A model generated the notes under the pieces. That model worked only from the letters and a program-made list of their open reading frames with translations. It was not told where the DNA came from and ran no database searches. Below, in pieces: positions 9,891 to 17,396 of a stretch of DNA of 64,000 nt. Source of the stretch: Mariniblastus sp964414815 (GTDB lineage Bacteria > Planctomycetota > Planctomycetia > Pirellulales > Pirellulaceae); NCBI GenBank assembly GCA_964414815.1, contig CAYPXY010000004.1, positions 137,204 to 201,203 on the forward strand, read 5' to 3'. Position numbers and translations under genes: made by a program. Numbering within the stretch: position 1 is the stretch's first letter; every line of letters starts with the position of its first letter.

Positions 9891-10157
9891 GGTGGTCTTG
9901 GACAGGGTTCTTTTCTGTCAGTCCACAAGTTTACATCGAAACGGCCGCAACACTGAACCGCTCGTAGCAAGCCCATCGAAATTTGTTAACTCCCCATCTC
10001 CTTAGCAGGCACGTTGCCTTGCCTGCGTTTCCACACCTGATGCACGATGAATCGTGCCGAACGGCCGCCGAAAGGTCGTGCTGAACCGTGAAGTTCTCTG
10101 ATTGGGAACAAATCGGGGAGACGCACGGCCTTACGGTCTTTATCAGGAGGAAAAGAA

Positions 10158-10442
10158 ATGCCAGAAGCAATCGGGGATTCAAGCCTAAGAATGGAAGAGC
10201 TTTGCCAACGGCTTGGCAAAATCGAATCTTTGCTGGAAGCCTTACAGACCCCAAAAAAGGAAAAACATTTTTACACCACCAAAGAAGCGGCAGAGCGGCT
10301 GGACTTGTCGAACTGGTACGTTCGGAAGCTCTGTGCTGACGGTGTAATTTTAGCCGAGAAACACCCAGAGAGCGGACGCTTTCTGATTTCGGCTGATGAG
10401 ATTAACCGGATTGAAACTCGAAGGGGAGCCCTCGACGAGTAG
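10158..10442 (+). CDS. Excisionase-like helix-turn-helix protein
   Basis: A 94-aa protein. The first ~30 residues form a short helical/coiled region (MEELCQRLGKIESLLEAL), followed by a MerR-like winged helix in which YTTKEAAERLDLSNWYVRKL is the DNA-reading helix pair and ISADEINRIE closes the domain. Proteins of this type act as recombination directionality factors or small repressors in integrated elements. A perfect AGGAGG ribosome-binding site stands 8 bases before the ATG. It follows the integrase in the element and precedes the mobilization genes by about 0.9 kb. Excisionase versus repressor cannot be distinguished by sequence alone. Confidence 0.8.
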   Translation: MPEAIGDSSLRMEELCQRLGKIESLLEALQTPKKEKHFYTTKEAAERLDLSNWYVRKLCADGVILAEKHPESGRFLISADEINRIETRRGALDE

Positions 10443-10470
10443 CAATCCTATTTTGAAAAAGGAAAACGAC

Positions 10471-10740
10471 ATGACAAAGAAAGCAACGACAAAAAATGAG
10501 GAACGAAATCGACCTGTCTTCGAATCGAAGATGCGGCAGATTCGGGCTTCAGTATTCAAGAACGAAGGTAAGGACGGGAAATCGTACTTCAATACTCAGC
10601 TCGTTCGTCGGTATCAGTCTGGCGACAACGAATGGGCGAATTCCAGTCATTTCACCGGATCGGCTGACCTTGTTTTAGCAAGGCAACTGATTGATGAGGT
10701 CTTGGCGTTTCTCCGTTCTCAAGGGGAAGGTGAGTCTTAG
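10471..10740 (+). CDS. Hypothetical protein of the mobile element
   Basis: An 89-aa, charged, soluble protein beginning MTKKATTKNEERNRPVFESK and containing a segment rich in aromatic and Arg residues (SYFNTQLVRRYQSGDNEW). The ATG at 10471 is preceded by AAAAAGGAAAACGAC, a good ribosome-binding site, so an in-frame ATG 75 bases earlier was not used. It starts 28 bases after the excisionase-like gene and is likely cotranscribed. I do not recognise the family; similar small proteins accompany excisionase genes in planctomycete integrated elements, but this is inference. Confidence 0.65.
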   Translation: MTKKATTKNEERNRPVFESKMRQIRASVFKNEGKDGKSYFNTQLVRRYQSGDNEWANSSHFTGSADLVLARQLIDEVLAFLRSQGEGES

Positions 10741-11361
10741 ACCATGCGTCAAAAAAAAGCGAGACTTGTTCCCAATCAGAGGACTGAGAATTCAGACGAG
10801 AAAATGACTTTGCTAAGGCTGCGGATGTGGTGGGCATTGCTAATTTCGGCAACGCTGAACTGCTTTCAAATGCTCTCATAGGCGGACAAGTTTCGGGGGC
10901 GGCCTCTGGTCGCTCCCCGTTTCAAACAGGTCGCCAGTGTCCTTGTCAGGCCACTGTCACCCCGTTTGCTGTCGTCCCGCTTCCGCCGTCCACCCCCAAA
11001 ACTTGGCTGATTTTTTTTCTGCTTGTCATTTGTGAAAGCAGAAAAAAATCATCTGTTTATTTTCCGTGATCGGTTCTCCGGTCGTTGGCTTCAGAACCTC
11101 AATCCGTTCCATCCAATCCCCGTCATCTTCAGCTTATTTTTTCGACGAATTTTACTTGACTTTTAATCACACCCAATGCACTGAAGTGCTGTATACAGAT
11201 GGTCGCTCAAACGACCGCCAACGCCCAAAATTTCCGACAATTACTCCGTGTACGATGCTGTATGCAGACGTAAACAAACGGTAAACTAATGAATACGTCA
11301 TGCAGTATTCGCCGTGAAAACCGCCATTTTTGATGTTTACATTCGTTGCAAGGAGCCTCCA
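10741..11361. other. Noncoding stretch with possible transfer origin
   Basis: About 620 bases without a convincing gene lie between the small cargo gene and the mobilization genes. The first half is GC-rich and holds only short frames without good starts. The second half (about 11150-11310) is AT-richer and contains a hairpin GGTCG-CTCAAA-CGACC and two near copies of GCTGTATRCAGA (near 11189 and 11260). Such structured DNA next to relaxase genes is where an oriT would be expected, but no known nic sequence was recognised. Confidence 0.35.
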
Positions 11362-11706
11362 TTGGCCAATCGACCATTCTCCCTTCGGCTTAGCGATGAA
11401 CTGGTGAGCGAGATTCAGAAGCAGTACCCCGATTTTGGCGGTGCCGAGCAAGGCGGGGAGGGGATAAACTCCAAAGCACTTCGTAAAGTCATTGAAAGGG
11501 GATTGGAAAATGATCCCCAACAGGCGCTCGGCCATGAACTGGCCGAAATCCGCGAACAGCTTCGTGACATCCAACGCGAGATGGAATCAATCAACCGCAG
11601 CTTTTCGACCGTCCTCCAAGTCGTGCTACGCAACGCCGGAAAATTTGCTCCCACCGATGTCGAGGCTACAATAAGAAAACTGAAGGAGGGAGGTAAGCTG
11701 GTTTAA
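11362..11706 (+). CDS. Mobilization accessory protein (ribbon-helix-helix-like)
   Basis: A 114-aa protein beginning MANRPFSLRLSDELVSEIQKQ, a likely ribbon-helix-helix DNA-binding N-terminus, followed by a long coiled-coil (ELAEIREQLRDIQREMESI). The start is a TTG at 11362, chosen because AAGGAG lies 6 bases upstream; a GTG at 11314 is possible but has no such site. The stop overlaps the relaxase start (TAATGG), giving translational coupling. MobC/TrwA-like proteins of this design bind oriT and load the relaxase; that role is inferred from the coupling and the fold. Confidence 0.7.
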   Translation: MANRPFSLRLSDELVSEIQKQYPDFGGAEQGGEGINSKALRKVIERGLENDPQQALGHELAEIREQLRDIQREMESINRSFSTVLQVVLRNAGKFAPTDVEATIRKLKEGGKLV

Positions 11707-12386
11707 TGGTTGCATCAATCGCCAAGATGGCCCAAGGGGCGGAACGATACTATGCTCGGTTGGCAAAGGAAGATTACTATCTGAATGGCGGCGAGCCTCC
11801 GGGCCGCTGGATCGGAGAGGCTGCAAGTCCTCTGGGACTGACGGGGACGGTCAATTCAAAAGAGCTTTCCAACGTGATCGCTGGCTTCGGATCGGATGGA
11901 ACAGCCCTCGTAAAAAATGCCGGTGCAAAAAATCGACAGGTCGGTTGGGATATGACCTTCTCGGCACCGAAGAGCGTTTCCGTGATTTGGGGCATCGCGG
12001 ACGATGACCTCAGAAAGAAAATCGAACATTTGCACAATCAGGCAGTCGATACCGCGATTGATTATCTCCAGAAAAATTGCGTCTGGAGCAGAACCGGCCC
12101 CGGTGGGCGGGAATGGAAACGAGCAGAAGCGGTAGTCGCCGCTTTCAATCACGGAACAAGTCGAGACGCAGACCTTCAGCTTCATACCCACGCTTTATTT
12201 ACCAACGTGGGAGTTCGAGAGGATGGCAAAACCGGAACCATCGTCAGTAAAAAACTCTTCGAAAACAAAATGCTCTCCGGTGCCATCTATCGAAGTGCGC
12301 TGGCCGAATCGCTCAAGAACAGTCTGGGACTCGAAATTGAGGTAAGCGTACACCAGCACCATTTGCTGCTGGTCGGTGAAGCCTAG
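11706..12386 (+). CDS. MobF/TrwC-type relaxase, truncated after catalytic domain
   Basis: Conjugative relaxase N-terminus. The catalytic tyrosine pairs Tyr15-Tyr16 and Tyr24-Tyr25 and the metal-binding triad His149, His160 and His162 (in HGTSRDADLQLHTHAL) are all present, as is the FSAPKSVSV motif. Full MobF proteins have 900 or more residues with a helicase domain; here homology stops after NSLGLEIE near base 12340 and the last ~15 residues are unrelated sequence before a TAG. The missing part was evidently replaced by the IS630-containing DNA that follows. The 226-aa product could still fold as a relaxase domain, but unwinding would have to come from another protein. Confidence 0.85.
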   Translation: MVASIAKMAQGAERYYARLAKEDYYLNGGEPPGRWIGEAASPLGLTGTVNSKELSNVIAGFGSDGTALVKNAGAKNRQVGWDMTFSAPKSVSVIWGIADDDLRKKIEHLHNQAVDTAIDYLQKNCVWSRTGPGGREWKRAEAVVAAFNHGTSRDADLQLHTHALFTNVGVREDGKTGTIVSKKLFENKMLSGAIYRSALAESLKNSLGLEIEVSVHQHHLLLVGEA

Positions 12387-12551
12387 ACCCGAAACCAGGA
12401 AATAACCCGTCACCAAGAGCATGACTTGGTGAAATATTTTGGGAAAAATTCATCCCAGTTTGTGCATTTCCCCCATCTTCAGTTTCAAAAAGAGACCTTC
12501 CTTTGTTTGATTGACAAATTCTCAGGTCATCAACAAAAACAAAGGAAGATC

Positions 12552-12727
12552 ATGTCCGGCAAGGCAGCCAAGATTGTAGTCACTAAAAAGCAGAAAACCG
12601 AACTCGAACATATTAAGCGATCCAGGACGGCGCAGCAACGTTGGATCGCACGTGCCAAGATCATTTTATTGTCGGCGGACGGAATGTTGAACTCAGAAAT
12701 CAGTTCCCGGATCGGACTCGATCGCCC
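12552..12727 (+). pseudogene. IS630-family transposase, 5' fragment
   Basis: Begins MSGKAAKIVVTKKQKTELEH with AAGGAAGATC as ribosome-binding site and gives the N-terminal helix-turn-helix of IS630/Tc1-type transposases (ARAKIILLSADGM...SEISSRIGLDRP). The similarity ends at about 12727, exactly where sulfide:quinone oxidoreductase sequence begins on the other strand. The DDE catalytic domain is absent, so this is a remnant. Together with the preceding ~200 bases, where no gene is apparent, it separates the broken relaxase from the broken oxidoreductase. Confidence 0.75.
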
Positions 12728-13380
12728 TTGCGGGCGATCACCCGTTCCAGTGTCTTTTTGTATTTCTCCACGGCAAAGATATTGGGTAGAGCAGAGGCAA
12801 AGACGATTTTTGATTTATCTCGGACACCCGCTTCGCGGAGCCGGTCGTCGGCCAGGTACATGATCTTCTGGGGAGCACCGCCGCACTTTACTGCACCGGA
12901 TGGATTGGTAAAGATAGCGGTTCCTCCTTCTTGGAAATTGCGAATCGCGTCCCAAGTCGATTCTACTGTCTCGTAAGAATAGTTACTGCAAACACCTCCT
13001 TTACCCAGTGACTCTTTCAATCCAGGAATCTTGTTCCAATTGATTTGAAGTCCCGCTGATACGATAAGCCAGTCGTAGGTGATCTGCTTACCGTCACGGG
13101 TTAGAACTGTATTCTGATCGGGAAGAAACTCCGTCGCCGCATCCCGAATCCAATTGACACCGGAGGGGATGAAGGAGGCTTCAGAACGTTCGGTCACTTC
13201 TTTCCTTGCTAATCCAGCACCAACGAGCGTCCAGAGCGGTTGGTAGTAGTGCTTATCGGACGGTTCGATCAAGCCGACGTTGCGATCGTGCCCCCGCCGC
13301 TTCATCAAACGAGCCGCCACGGTAATTCCGGCGGTTCCACCGCCGATGATCAAGATTTGATGATGAAGTTTTTTTGGCAT
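12700..13380 (-). CDS. sqr: Sulfide:quinone oxidoreductase, C-terminally truncated
   Basis: Membrane-associated flavoprotein that oxidizes sulfide to (poly)sulfide and passes electrons to quinone. The N-terminal FAD-binding loop IIGGGTAGIT, the YQPLW segment and the redox Cys166 in VKCGGAPQKIMYL (equivalent to the first catalytic cysteine of SQOR-type enzymes) are visible; Cys131 is nearby in VCSNYSYE. Family members have about 400 residues; this one has 226 and ends in out-of-family residues at the IS630 junction, so the second catalytic Cys and the C-terminal quinone/membrane helices are missing. It is last in the leftward sulfur operon, 23 bases after tauE. As it stands it should be inactive. 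Confidence 0.85.
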   Translation of the reverse strand: MPKKLHHQILIIGGGTAGITVAARLMKRRGHDRNVGLIEPSDKHYYQPLWTLVGAGLARKEVTERSEASFIPSGVNWIRDAATEFLPDQNTVLTRDGKQITYDWLIVSAGLQINWNKIPGLKESLGKGGVCSNYSYETVESTWDAIRNFQEGGTAIFTNPSGAVKCGGAPQKIMYLADDRLREAGVRDKSKIVFASALPNIFAVEKYKKTLERVIARKGDRVRSGN

Positions 13381-13403
13381 GGCGATGTTTTCCTAAAATC
13401 GAA

Positions 13404-14222
13404 TCAGACGTATGTACTCTGGAAGATGACAAAACAAGCGACAGCGAACATGGCGACGGCGAACACTTTTTGTAGAATAGGAGCGGGCATACGTCGGCCC
13501 ATTCGCTGACCAATGAACAAACCGACGGTACCGCCAAGCACAAACAGCAACGTAGTATCGAGTGAGACGGTTCGCCCGGCGGACCACTGTGAAACGAGGC
13601 CTGCTAGGCTCACGAGCACAATGACCATGAGGGAGGTTCCGACGGCCCGATGAATAGCCATGCCGCTGAACAGAACCAAGGCCGGAACGATAATGAATCC
13701 TCCACCGACGCCGAAGAGCCCCGACAGCAGACCCGCGATGCTACCGACAATCATCAGCAGAATCGCGCAGCGAGAGGTGAGGACCAGGCTGCCCGTGGCA
13801 TCCCGTTCGCAAGTAGGCGGATCTTGGCAATTCGCTCGATCACTTAGTAAAGACTCGTCCTTAGCTTCGGCTGCCTGCCGCCATAGGCGAATAGCGACCA
13901 CTACCATCAACCCAGCAAACAACAACAGGAGTGTCGATTCGGGAATCAAGCTGGCGATCCAGGTTCCCACCGGCGCGCCAAGCATCCCTGCGACAGCAAA
14001 CAGCAACCCCGTCCGCAGTTCAACCAAACCACGGTTCCAATAGGTCAAGAAGCCGATTGCAGAGATGGTTCCAACCGCGGCCAATGAAGTCGTCACGGCT
14101 TCCCTTGCGGAAACACCCAGTCCATAAACCAGCAGCGGTACCGCGAAGATCGCCCCACCACCACCGGTTAGACCAAGTGACAAACCGATCAAGATTCCAA
14201 ACAGGACAGTCAAGGCAGTCAT
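13404..14222 (-). CDS. tauE: TauE/SafE family sulfite/sulfonate exporter
   Basis: A 272-aa inner-membrane protein of about 7-8 helices. It has the internal duplication typical of the family, with the glycine-rich motifs GLTGGGGAIFAVPLL near residue 20 and GLFGVGGGFIIVPAL near 165. In sulfide/persulfide operons this family is thought to export sulfite or other oxidized sulfur anions, and its placement between a persulfide-dioxygenase-like gene and sqr supports that here. Its ATG overlaps the stop of the preceding small gene by 4 bases. The loop at about 110-140 is hydrophilic and cysteine-containing. Substrate is inferred from context. Confidence 0.88.
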   Translation of the reverse strand: MTALTVLFGILIGLSLGLTGGGGAIFAVPLLVYGLGVSAREAVTTSLAAVGTISAIGFLTYWNRGLVELRTGLLFAVAGMLGAPVGTWIASLIPESTLLLLFAGLMVVVAIRLWRQAAEAKDESLLSDRANCQDPPTCERDATGSLVLTSRCAILLMIVGSIAGLLSGLFGVGGGFIIVPALVLFSGMAIHRAVGTSLMVIVLVSLAGLVSQWSAGRTVSLDTTLLFVLGGTVGLFIGQRMGRRMPAPILQKVFAVAMFAVACFVIFQSTYV

Positions 14223-14461
14223 GGGGCAGTGTCCTCAGCACTGGCGGCTTGCTTGTCCTCACCACTTCGCCGACTAGCGGCGAGCCGCTTCCAGACACCA
14301 ACGCCGATGAGCGCCGGGGCAGCGACGACACACAAGGGGCAGGTTGCTCCCACCAAGAGAGCAGTACCCGTTCCCATCGCTCCCAAACCAGCCCCCAAAG
14401 CGATACACGTGTTCGCGGCCTTGAGTTCCTCGCGTACTTGTTCTTCGGATGGCTTGTTCAT
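14219..14461 (-). CDS. Small membrane protein of the sulfur operon (80 aa)
   Basis: Begins MNKPSEEQVREELKAANTC and contains one or two hydrophobic segments (ALGAGLGAMGTGTALLVGAT, then VVAAPALIGVGVW) around a CPLC motif, then a charged tail. Its start overlaps the stop of the next upstream small gene (ATGA) and its stop overlaps the tauE start, so three genes are translationally coupled. A longer frame starting upstream exists but would run through the neighbouring coupled gene, so the inner ATG is preferred. I do not recognise the family; the CPLC dithiol suggests metal binding or thiol/persulfide chemistry at the membrane. Confidence 0.65.
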   Translation of the reverse strand: MNKPSEEQVREELKAANTCIALGAGLGAMGTGTALLVGATCPLCVVAAPALIGVGVWKRLAASRRSGEDKQAASAEDTAP

Positions 14462-14631
14462 CGGAATAACCCCATCAAAAGATTGACAAGGAGAAAGATG
14501 GCAACCACGCCCCAGACAATCAGACAGGGAGAGCAGACGCCTATCTTGCAGGTATCCGCCTGACATTTTGTATTGGGTTTGGCTTGTGTCCCATCAACGT
14601 CGCAACTGGATTTCTGTGGACTCGTTTTCAT
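14458..14631 (-). CDS. Cysteine-containing single-pass microprotein (57 aa)
   Basis: Reads MKTSPQKSSCDVDGTQAK at its N-terminus, then CQADTCKIGVCSPC followed at once by a hydrophobic helix (LIVWGVVAIFLLVNLLMGLF) and a final Arg. Five of its 57 residues are Cys, at 10, 23, 28, 33 and 36. The stop overlaps the next start as ATGA. It starts 55 bases after the MBL/rhodanese gene. No family is recognised. The cysteine cluster next to a membrane helix, inside a persulfide-handling operon, suggests a sulfur-carrier or thiol-sensing anchor protein, which is inference. Confidence 0.55.
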   Translation of the reverse strand: MKTSPQKSSCDVDGTQAKPNTKCQADTCKIGVCSPCLIVWGVVAIFLLVNLLMGLFR

Positions 14632-14686
14632 CGAAGCACCTCATCAAATTGTCAAAATCAAAACACTCTTAAAAAGCCGTCCGCCG

Positions 14687-16105
14687 TCATGCAGGCAACG
14701 ATGGCAGTGCGGTCAACGGCAGTCCGCTCGCCGACCATGCATTCAACCCGCCCGCCATGTTGGTCACGTCGAAACCGGCTCGCTGGAGTAGGCTGGTGGC
14801 GATCGCCGACCGGCCTCCGCCCTGACATTGCACAACGACCGGCTTCGATCGGTCGATGCTTTTCATATCGCGAAGCAATTTCCCGAGAAAAAGGTGTTCC
14901 GCACCTGGAATATGTTCCGCTTGGTACTCGGTCAGCGCTCGCACGTCGAGCAACCACGCTTCACCACTTTCCAAGCGAGGCTGCAACTCTCCGGGAGTGC
15001 TTGATGGGTACGACTGTGTTCTCAGACCGGCTTGCCGAACCGACGGGGCATCGAAGTAACCATCGACATGGTCGATTCCGATGGAACGCAGGCGACGCAA
15101 ATGTTTCGGCAACTCCACAGCGTCAGTCAGCAGGTAGATCGGCTGAGCATAGTCCACCAAGAACCCCGTCCAGACGACGAGGGAGCCGCCCGGAATGTTG
15201 ACCGTTCCGGGAACGTGACCTTGCGCGAAATCCGCCGATGGTGAGGGATCGATCACCAAATGCTGCTCAGCGATTTGAGCTATTTGTGTTGGCGAAACAA
15301 CGGTGACTGGCGGTAGGTTACGGATCAACTCTGGTCCCTCCTTATTCACCCGCTTCATGACTGCGAAGTAATAAGGTGTCTCAGGTTGTTCGAAAAGGAT
15401 GTAGTCAACAAACCGCTGCTCGTCGTCGAACTGCAAGGCCGGATTGAACCGCTTTTCGTAGCCAACGGTACTCGACGGAATCGCTCCCAACCCCTTGCCG
15501 CATGCACTTCCCGCTCCGTGAGCTGGCCAGATTTGCAGATGGTCCGGCAATTCGAGGAAGCGTCGCATCGAGTGATAAAGCTGTCGTGCCCCCGTTTCCG
15601 CGCTGCCCACCACACCCGCTGCCGTCTCCAGCAGGTCTGGCCGTCCGATCGAGCCAACGAAGACGAAATCTCCGGTGAATATCCCCATCGGCTCGGACGC
15701 TCCGCCCCCTTCATCGGTCAGCAGGAACGAAATATGTTCTGGCGTGTGCCCGGGGGTATGAACGGCTTCTAATTTGACGTTGCCAACGTGAAACGTATCG
15801 CCCTGTTTCAGCAGTTGCGTGTTGTACTGATCCGCGTAGAGATACTTCCAATCGCTCGGACCTTCGTCAGACAAGTAGAGTTTTGCACCGACACGATCGG
15901 CCAACTCGCGGGAACCGGAGACGAAATCCGCATGGATGTGCGTCTCGGCCGAGCCGACGATCCGTAAACCTTCCCGCTCGGCCGCTTCCAGGTACGGAGC
16001 GACATCACGACCGGGATCAATCACCACCGCTTCGCCGGTTTTCTGACAGCCCACCAAGTAAGAAGCATGGGCCAGGGCTGGATCGTAAAAATATTTAAGA
16101 AACAT
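14687..16105 (-). CDS. Persulfide-dioxygenase-like MBL hydrolase with two rhodanese domains
   Basis: A 472-aa fusion. Residues 1-250 are a metallo-beta-lactamase fold of the ETHE1/glyoxalase-II branch: THIHADF (His56, His58, Asp60), HTPGHTPEH (His116, His120), Asp146 in FTGDFVFVGSIGRPDLL and His197 in WPAHGAG. Residues ~270-360 form a rhodanese domain without the active Cys, and ~375-465 a rhodanese with Cys428 in VVQCQGGGRS. Such enzymes oxidize glutathione (or low-molecular-weight) persulfide to sulfite and can shuttle sulfane sulfur via the rhodanese. Note Phe61 where ETHE1 often has His. The ATG follows AAGGAGAAAAAAC. Context with sqr, tauE and a YgaP-like rhodanese supports sulfide detoxification. 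Confidence 0.9.
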   Translation of the reverse strand: MFLKYFYDPALAHASYLVGCQKTGEAVVIDPGRDVAPYLEAAEREGLRIVGSAETHIHADFVSGSRELADRVGAKLYLSDEGPSDWKYLYADQYNTQLLKQGDTFHVGNVKLEAVHTPGHTPEHISFLLTDEGGGASEPMGIFTGDFVFVGSIGRPDLLETAAGVVGSAETGARQLYHSMRRFLELPDHLQIWPAHGAGSACGKGLGAIPSSTVGYEKRFNPALQFDDEQRFVDYILFEQPETPYYFAVMKRVNKEGPELIRNLPPVTVVSPTQIAQIAEQHLVIDPSPSADFAQGHVPGTVNIPGGSLVVWTGFLVDYAQPIYLLTDAVELPKHLRRLRSIGIDHVDGYFDAPSVRQAGLRTQSYPSSTPGELQPRLESGEAWLLDVRALTEYQAEHIPGAEHLFLGKLLRDMKSIDRSKPVVVQCQGGGRSAIATSLLQRAGFDVTNMAGGLNAWSASGLPLTALPSLPA

Positions 16106-16147
16106 GTTTTTTCTCCTTGTGATATGAGTTTAAAGACGAAATATCGG

Positions 16148-16741
16148 TCACGACCCACAGCAAGAACTCGATTGTTCTGTAGAGCATGTTGTGACCTTGG
16201 AACCAGAATAACGGACCTGGTTCCAGGGCATGCGAGCCAGCAACATTGCCATCCCGCATGTGTCGGTGATCCCTGCGAACATCAATCCGGCTCCCACAAA
16301 CGCGGCCAGACCTGCCCAGTACGGATGAACGAACACACCCAAGACACCGCCGATCAAAACCAGAGCACCAGAAGCAATGCGAACTTGCCGTTCCAGCGAG
16401 ATGGTTCTCTTGCCACGAACTACCGGCAATCCGGCTTGCTCCCAAGCCAACGTCCCGCCTTCGACGTTGATGACTTCGACCAGTCCCGTGCTGGCCAGCG
16501 TAGTGCATGCCTGTTTGCCACGACTCCCTGAGCGGCAGATGACATACAGCGGTTGGGAACGGTTGCCGTTCCTTTCCGCCACTAGCTCTTTGGCATTCAG
16601 CCGGTCCAGCGGGAGGTTGCGAGCGAACTCGACATGGACTTCCCGAAACTCGGCAGGAGTTCGTACGTCGATCAACTCCACGTCTTGGCCGGAGGCGATC
16701 AAGTGGTTAAGGCGTTCAGGTGTAATGGTTTTGGCGTCCAT
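16148..16741 (-). CDS. Rhodanese with C-terminal membrane anchor (YgaP-like)
   Basis: A 197-aa protein. Residues 1-105 are a rhodanese domain with active Cys69 in VICRSGSRGK, expected to carry a persulfide; residues ~130-180 contain two hydrophobic helices (DUF2892 type) with a TDTCGMAMLL end. This is the E. coli YgaP arrangement of a cytoplasmic rhodanese tethered to the inner membrane. The start at 16741 follows an AAGGAGATAACC ribosome-binding site; an in-frame ATG 111 bases earlier would add a hydrophobic stretch without a ribosome-binding site. It lies between the ArsR regulator and the MBL/rhodanese gene in the same transcript. Confidence 0.9.
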   Translation of the reverse strand: MDAKTITPERLNHLIASGQDVELIDVRTPAEFREVHVEFARNLPLDRLNAKELVAERNGNRSQPLYVICRSGSRGKQACTTLASTGLVEVINVEGGTLAWEQAGLPVVRGKRTISLERQVRIASGALVLIGGVLGVFVHPYWAGLAAFVGAGLMFAGITDTCGMAMLLARMPWNQVRYSGSKVTTCSTEQSSSCCGS

Positions 16742-16833
16742 GGTTATCTCCTTGGTTAAGCGAATGGATTGCAATATCGATAGTTCGGAACTTTTTTGAC
16801 AATGAGACAAAATAAAAAGCAAGAGTTTGGCGT

Positions 16834-17160
16834 TCAAACTCCCGCCTTGCATTTCTCCTCAACGCATTTCATCAAATTTTTCAGGTGAGGATCGACCACG
16901 CGATAAAACACATGGCGACCTTCCTTTTGGCTGGTGAGGAACCCGCAGCGCTGCATCAATCGCAGGTGCTCCGAGGCCATCGCCGTCGGCAGTTCACAGG
17001 CTTCCGCCAGTTCCCCAACCGTGTACTCTCCGCCCAGCATCATCTGGATCATCCGCAGACGATGCGGATGGGCCAGGACGCGCAGGCATTCCGCCGCCCG
17101 CCCGAGGGCCTCCAGATCAGTCAATTGCGGCCCAGTCGCTTTGGATGCTTGCTTGCTCAT
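16834..17160 (-). CDS. ArsR/SmtB-family repressor of the sulfur operon
   Basis: A 108-aa winged-helix regulator: YTVGELAEACELPTAMASEHL is the recognition region and RHVFYRV the wing. Cysteines are found at 24, 55, 72, 99 and 104; persulfide-sensing members such as BigR/SqrR use a pair, one near the recognition segment and one in the last helix, and Cys55 with Cys99 or Cys104 would fit. It is the first gene of the leftward operon and sits on a consensus promoter without a leader, so it very likely represses its own operon. That sulfane sulfur is the inducer is inferred from context, not from sequence alone. Confidence 0.88.
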   Translation of the reverse strand: MSKQASKATGPQLTDLEALGRAAECLRVLAHPHRLRMIQMMLGGEYTVGELAEACELPTAMASEHLRLMQRCGFLTSQKEGRHVFYRVVDPHLKNLMKCVEEKCKAGV

Positions 17161-17195
17161 ACACTCAAATATATCGGAATCTCACGAGGTGTCAA
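17161..17195 (-). promoter_or_regulatory. Sigma-70-like promoter giving a leaderless arsR transcript
   Basis: On the minus strand TTGACA (17195-17190), a 16-base spacer and TATATT (17173-17168) are followed after only 7 bases by the ATG of the ArsR gene. Transcription starting about 7 bases after the -10 box would begin at the start codon. No ribosome-binding site is present. An operator is likely to overlap the -10 region. Confidence 0.6.
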
Positions 17196-17246
17196 GTAGT
17201 TTTTTTTCAAGTTTTTCCGAATTGACGACTCTCGATAGCGGCGGCG

Positions 17247-17365
17247 TTAGGGCGACCGGCAGATTAAATCGTACCCTAGTGTAGGCGAGTCGCTCCGCGA
17301 CTCGCAACTCAGCGTCTAGGAAACACAATTCGGCTTGGGTAAACTTTTACCTGCCGGTCGCCTAA
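17247..17365. repeat. Palindromic dispersed repeat, copy A
   Basis: Imperfect terminal inverted repeats TTAGGGCGACCGGCAG and CTGCCGGTCGCCTAA flank a core with an inner hairpin GGCGAGTCGCTCCGCGACTCGC. It fills the gap between the upstream region of arsR and the end of the ArsR-rhodanese gene. Three related copies occur at 29111, 33634 and 38369. Confidence 0.85.
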
Positions 17366-17396
17366 TCACCCGTTTGTTGGATTCGCTCGGCCGTGA

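Noticed and set aside
10827..11069. Open frames in the noncoding stretch of the mobile element
   Set aside because: Proline-rich, out of keeping with element genes, no good start; the region is better explained as noncoding or oriT.
12426..12551. Upstream extension of the IS630 fragment
   Set aside because: The transposase motif begins at 12552 behind a ribosome-binding site; the extra 42 codons look random.
14584..15201. Long frames on the plus strand opposite the MBL-rhodanese gene
   Set aside because: They mirror the codons of the real gene on the other strand and encode no recognisable protein.
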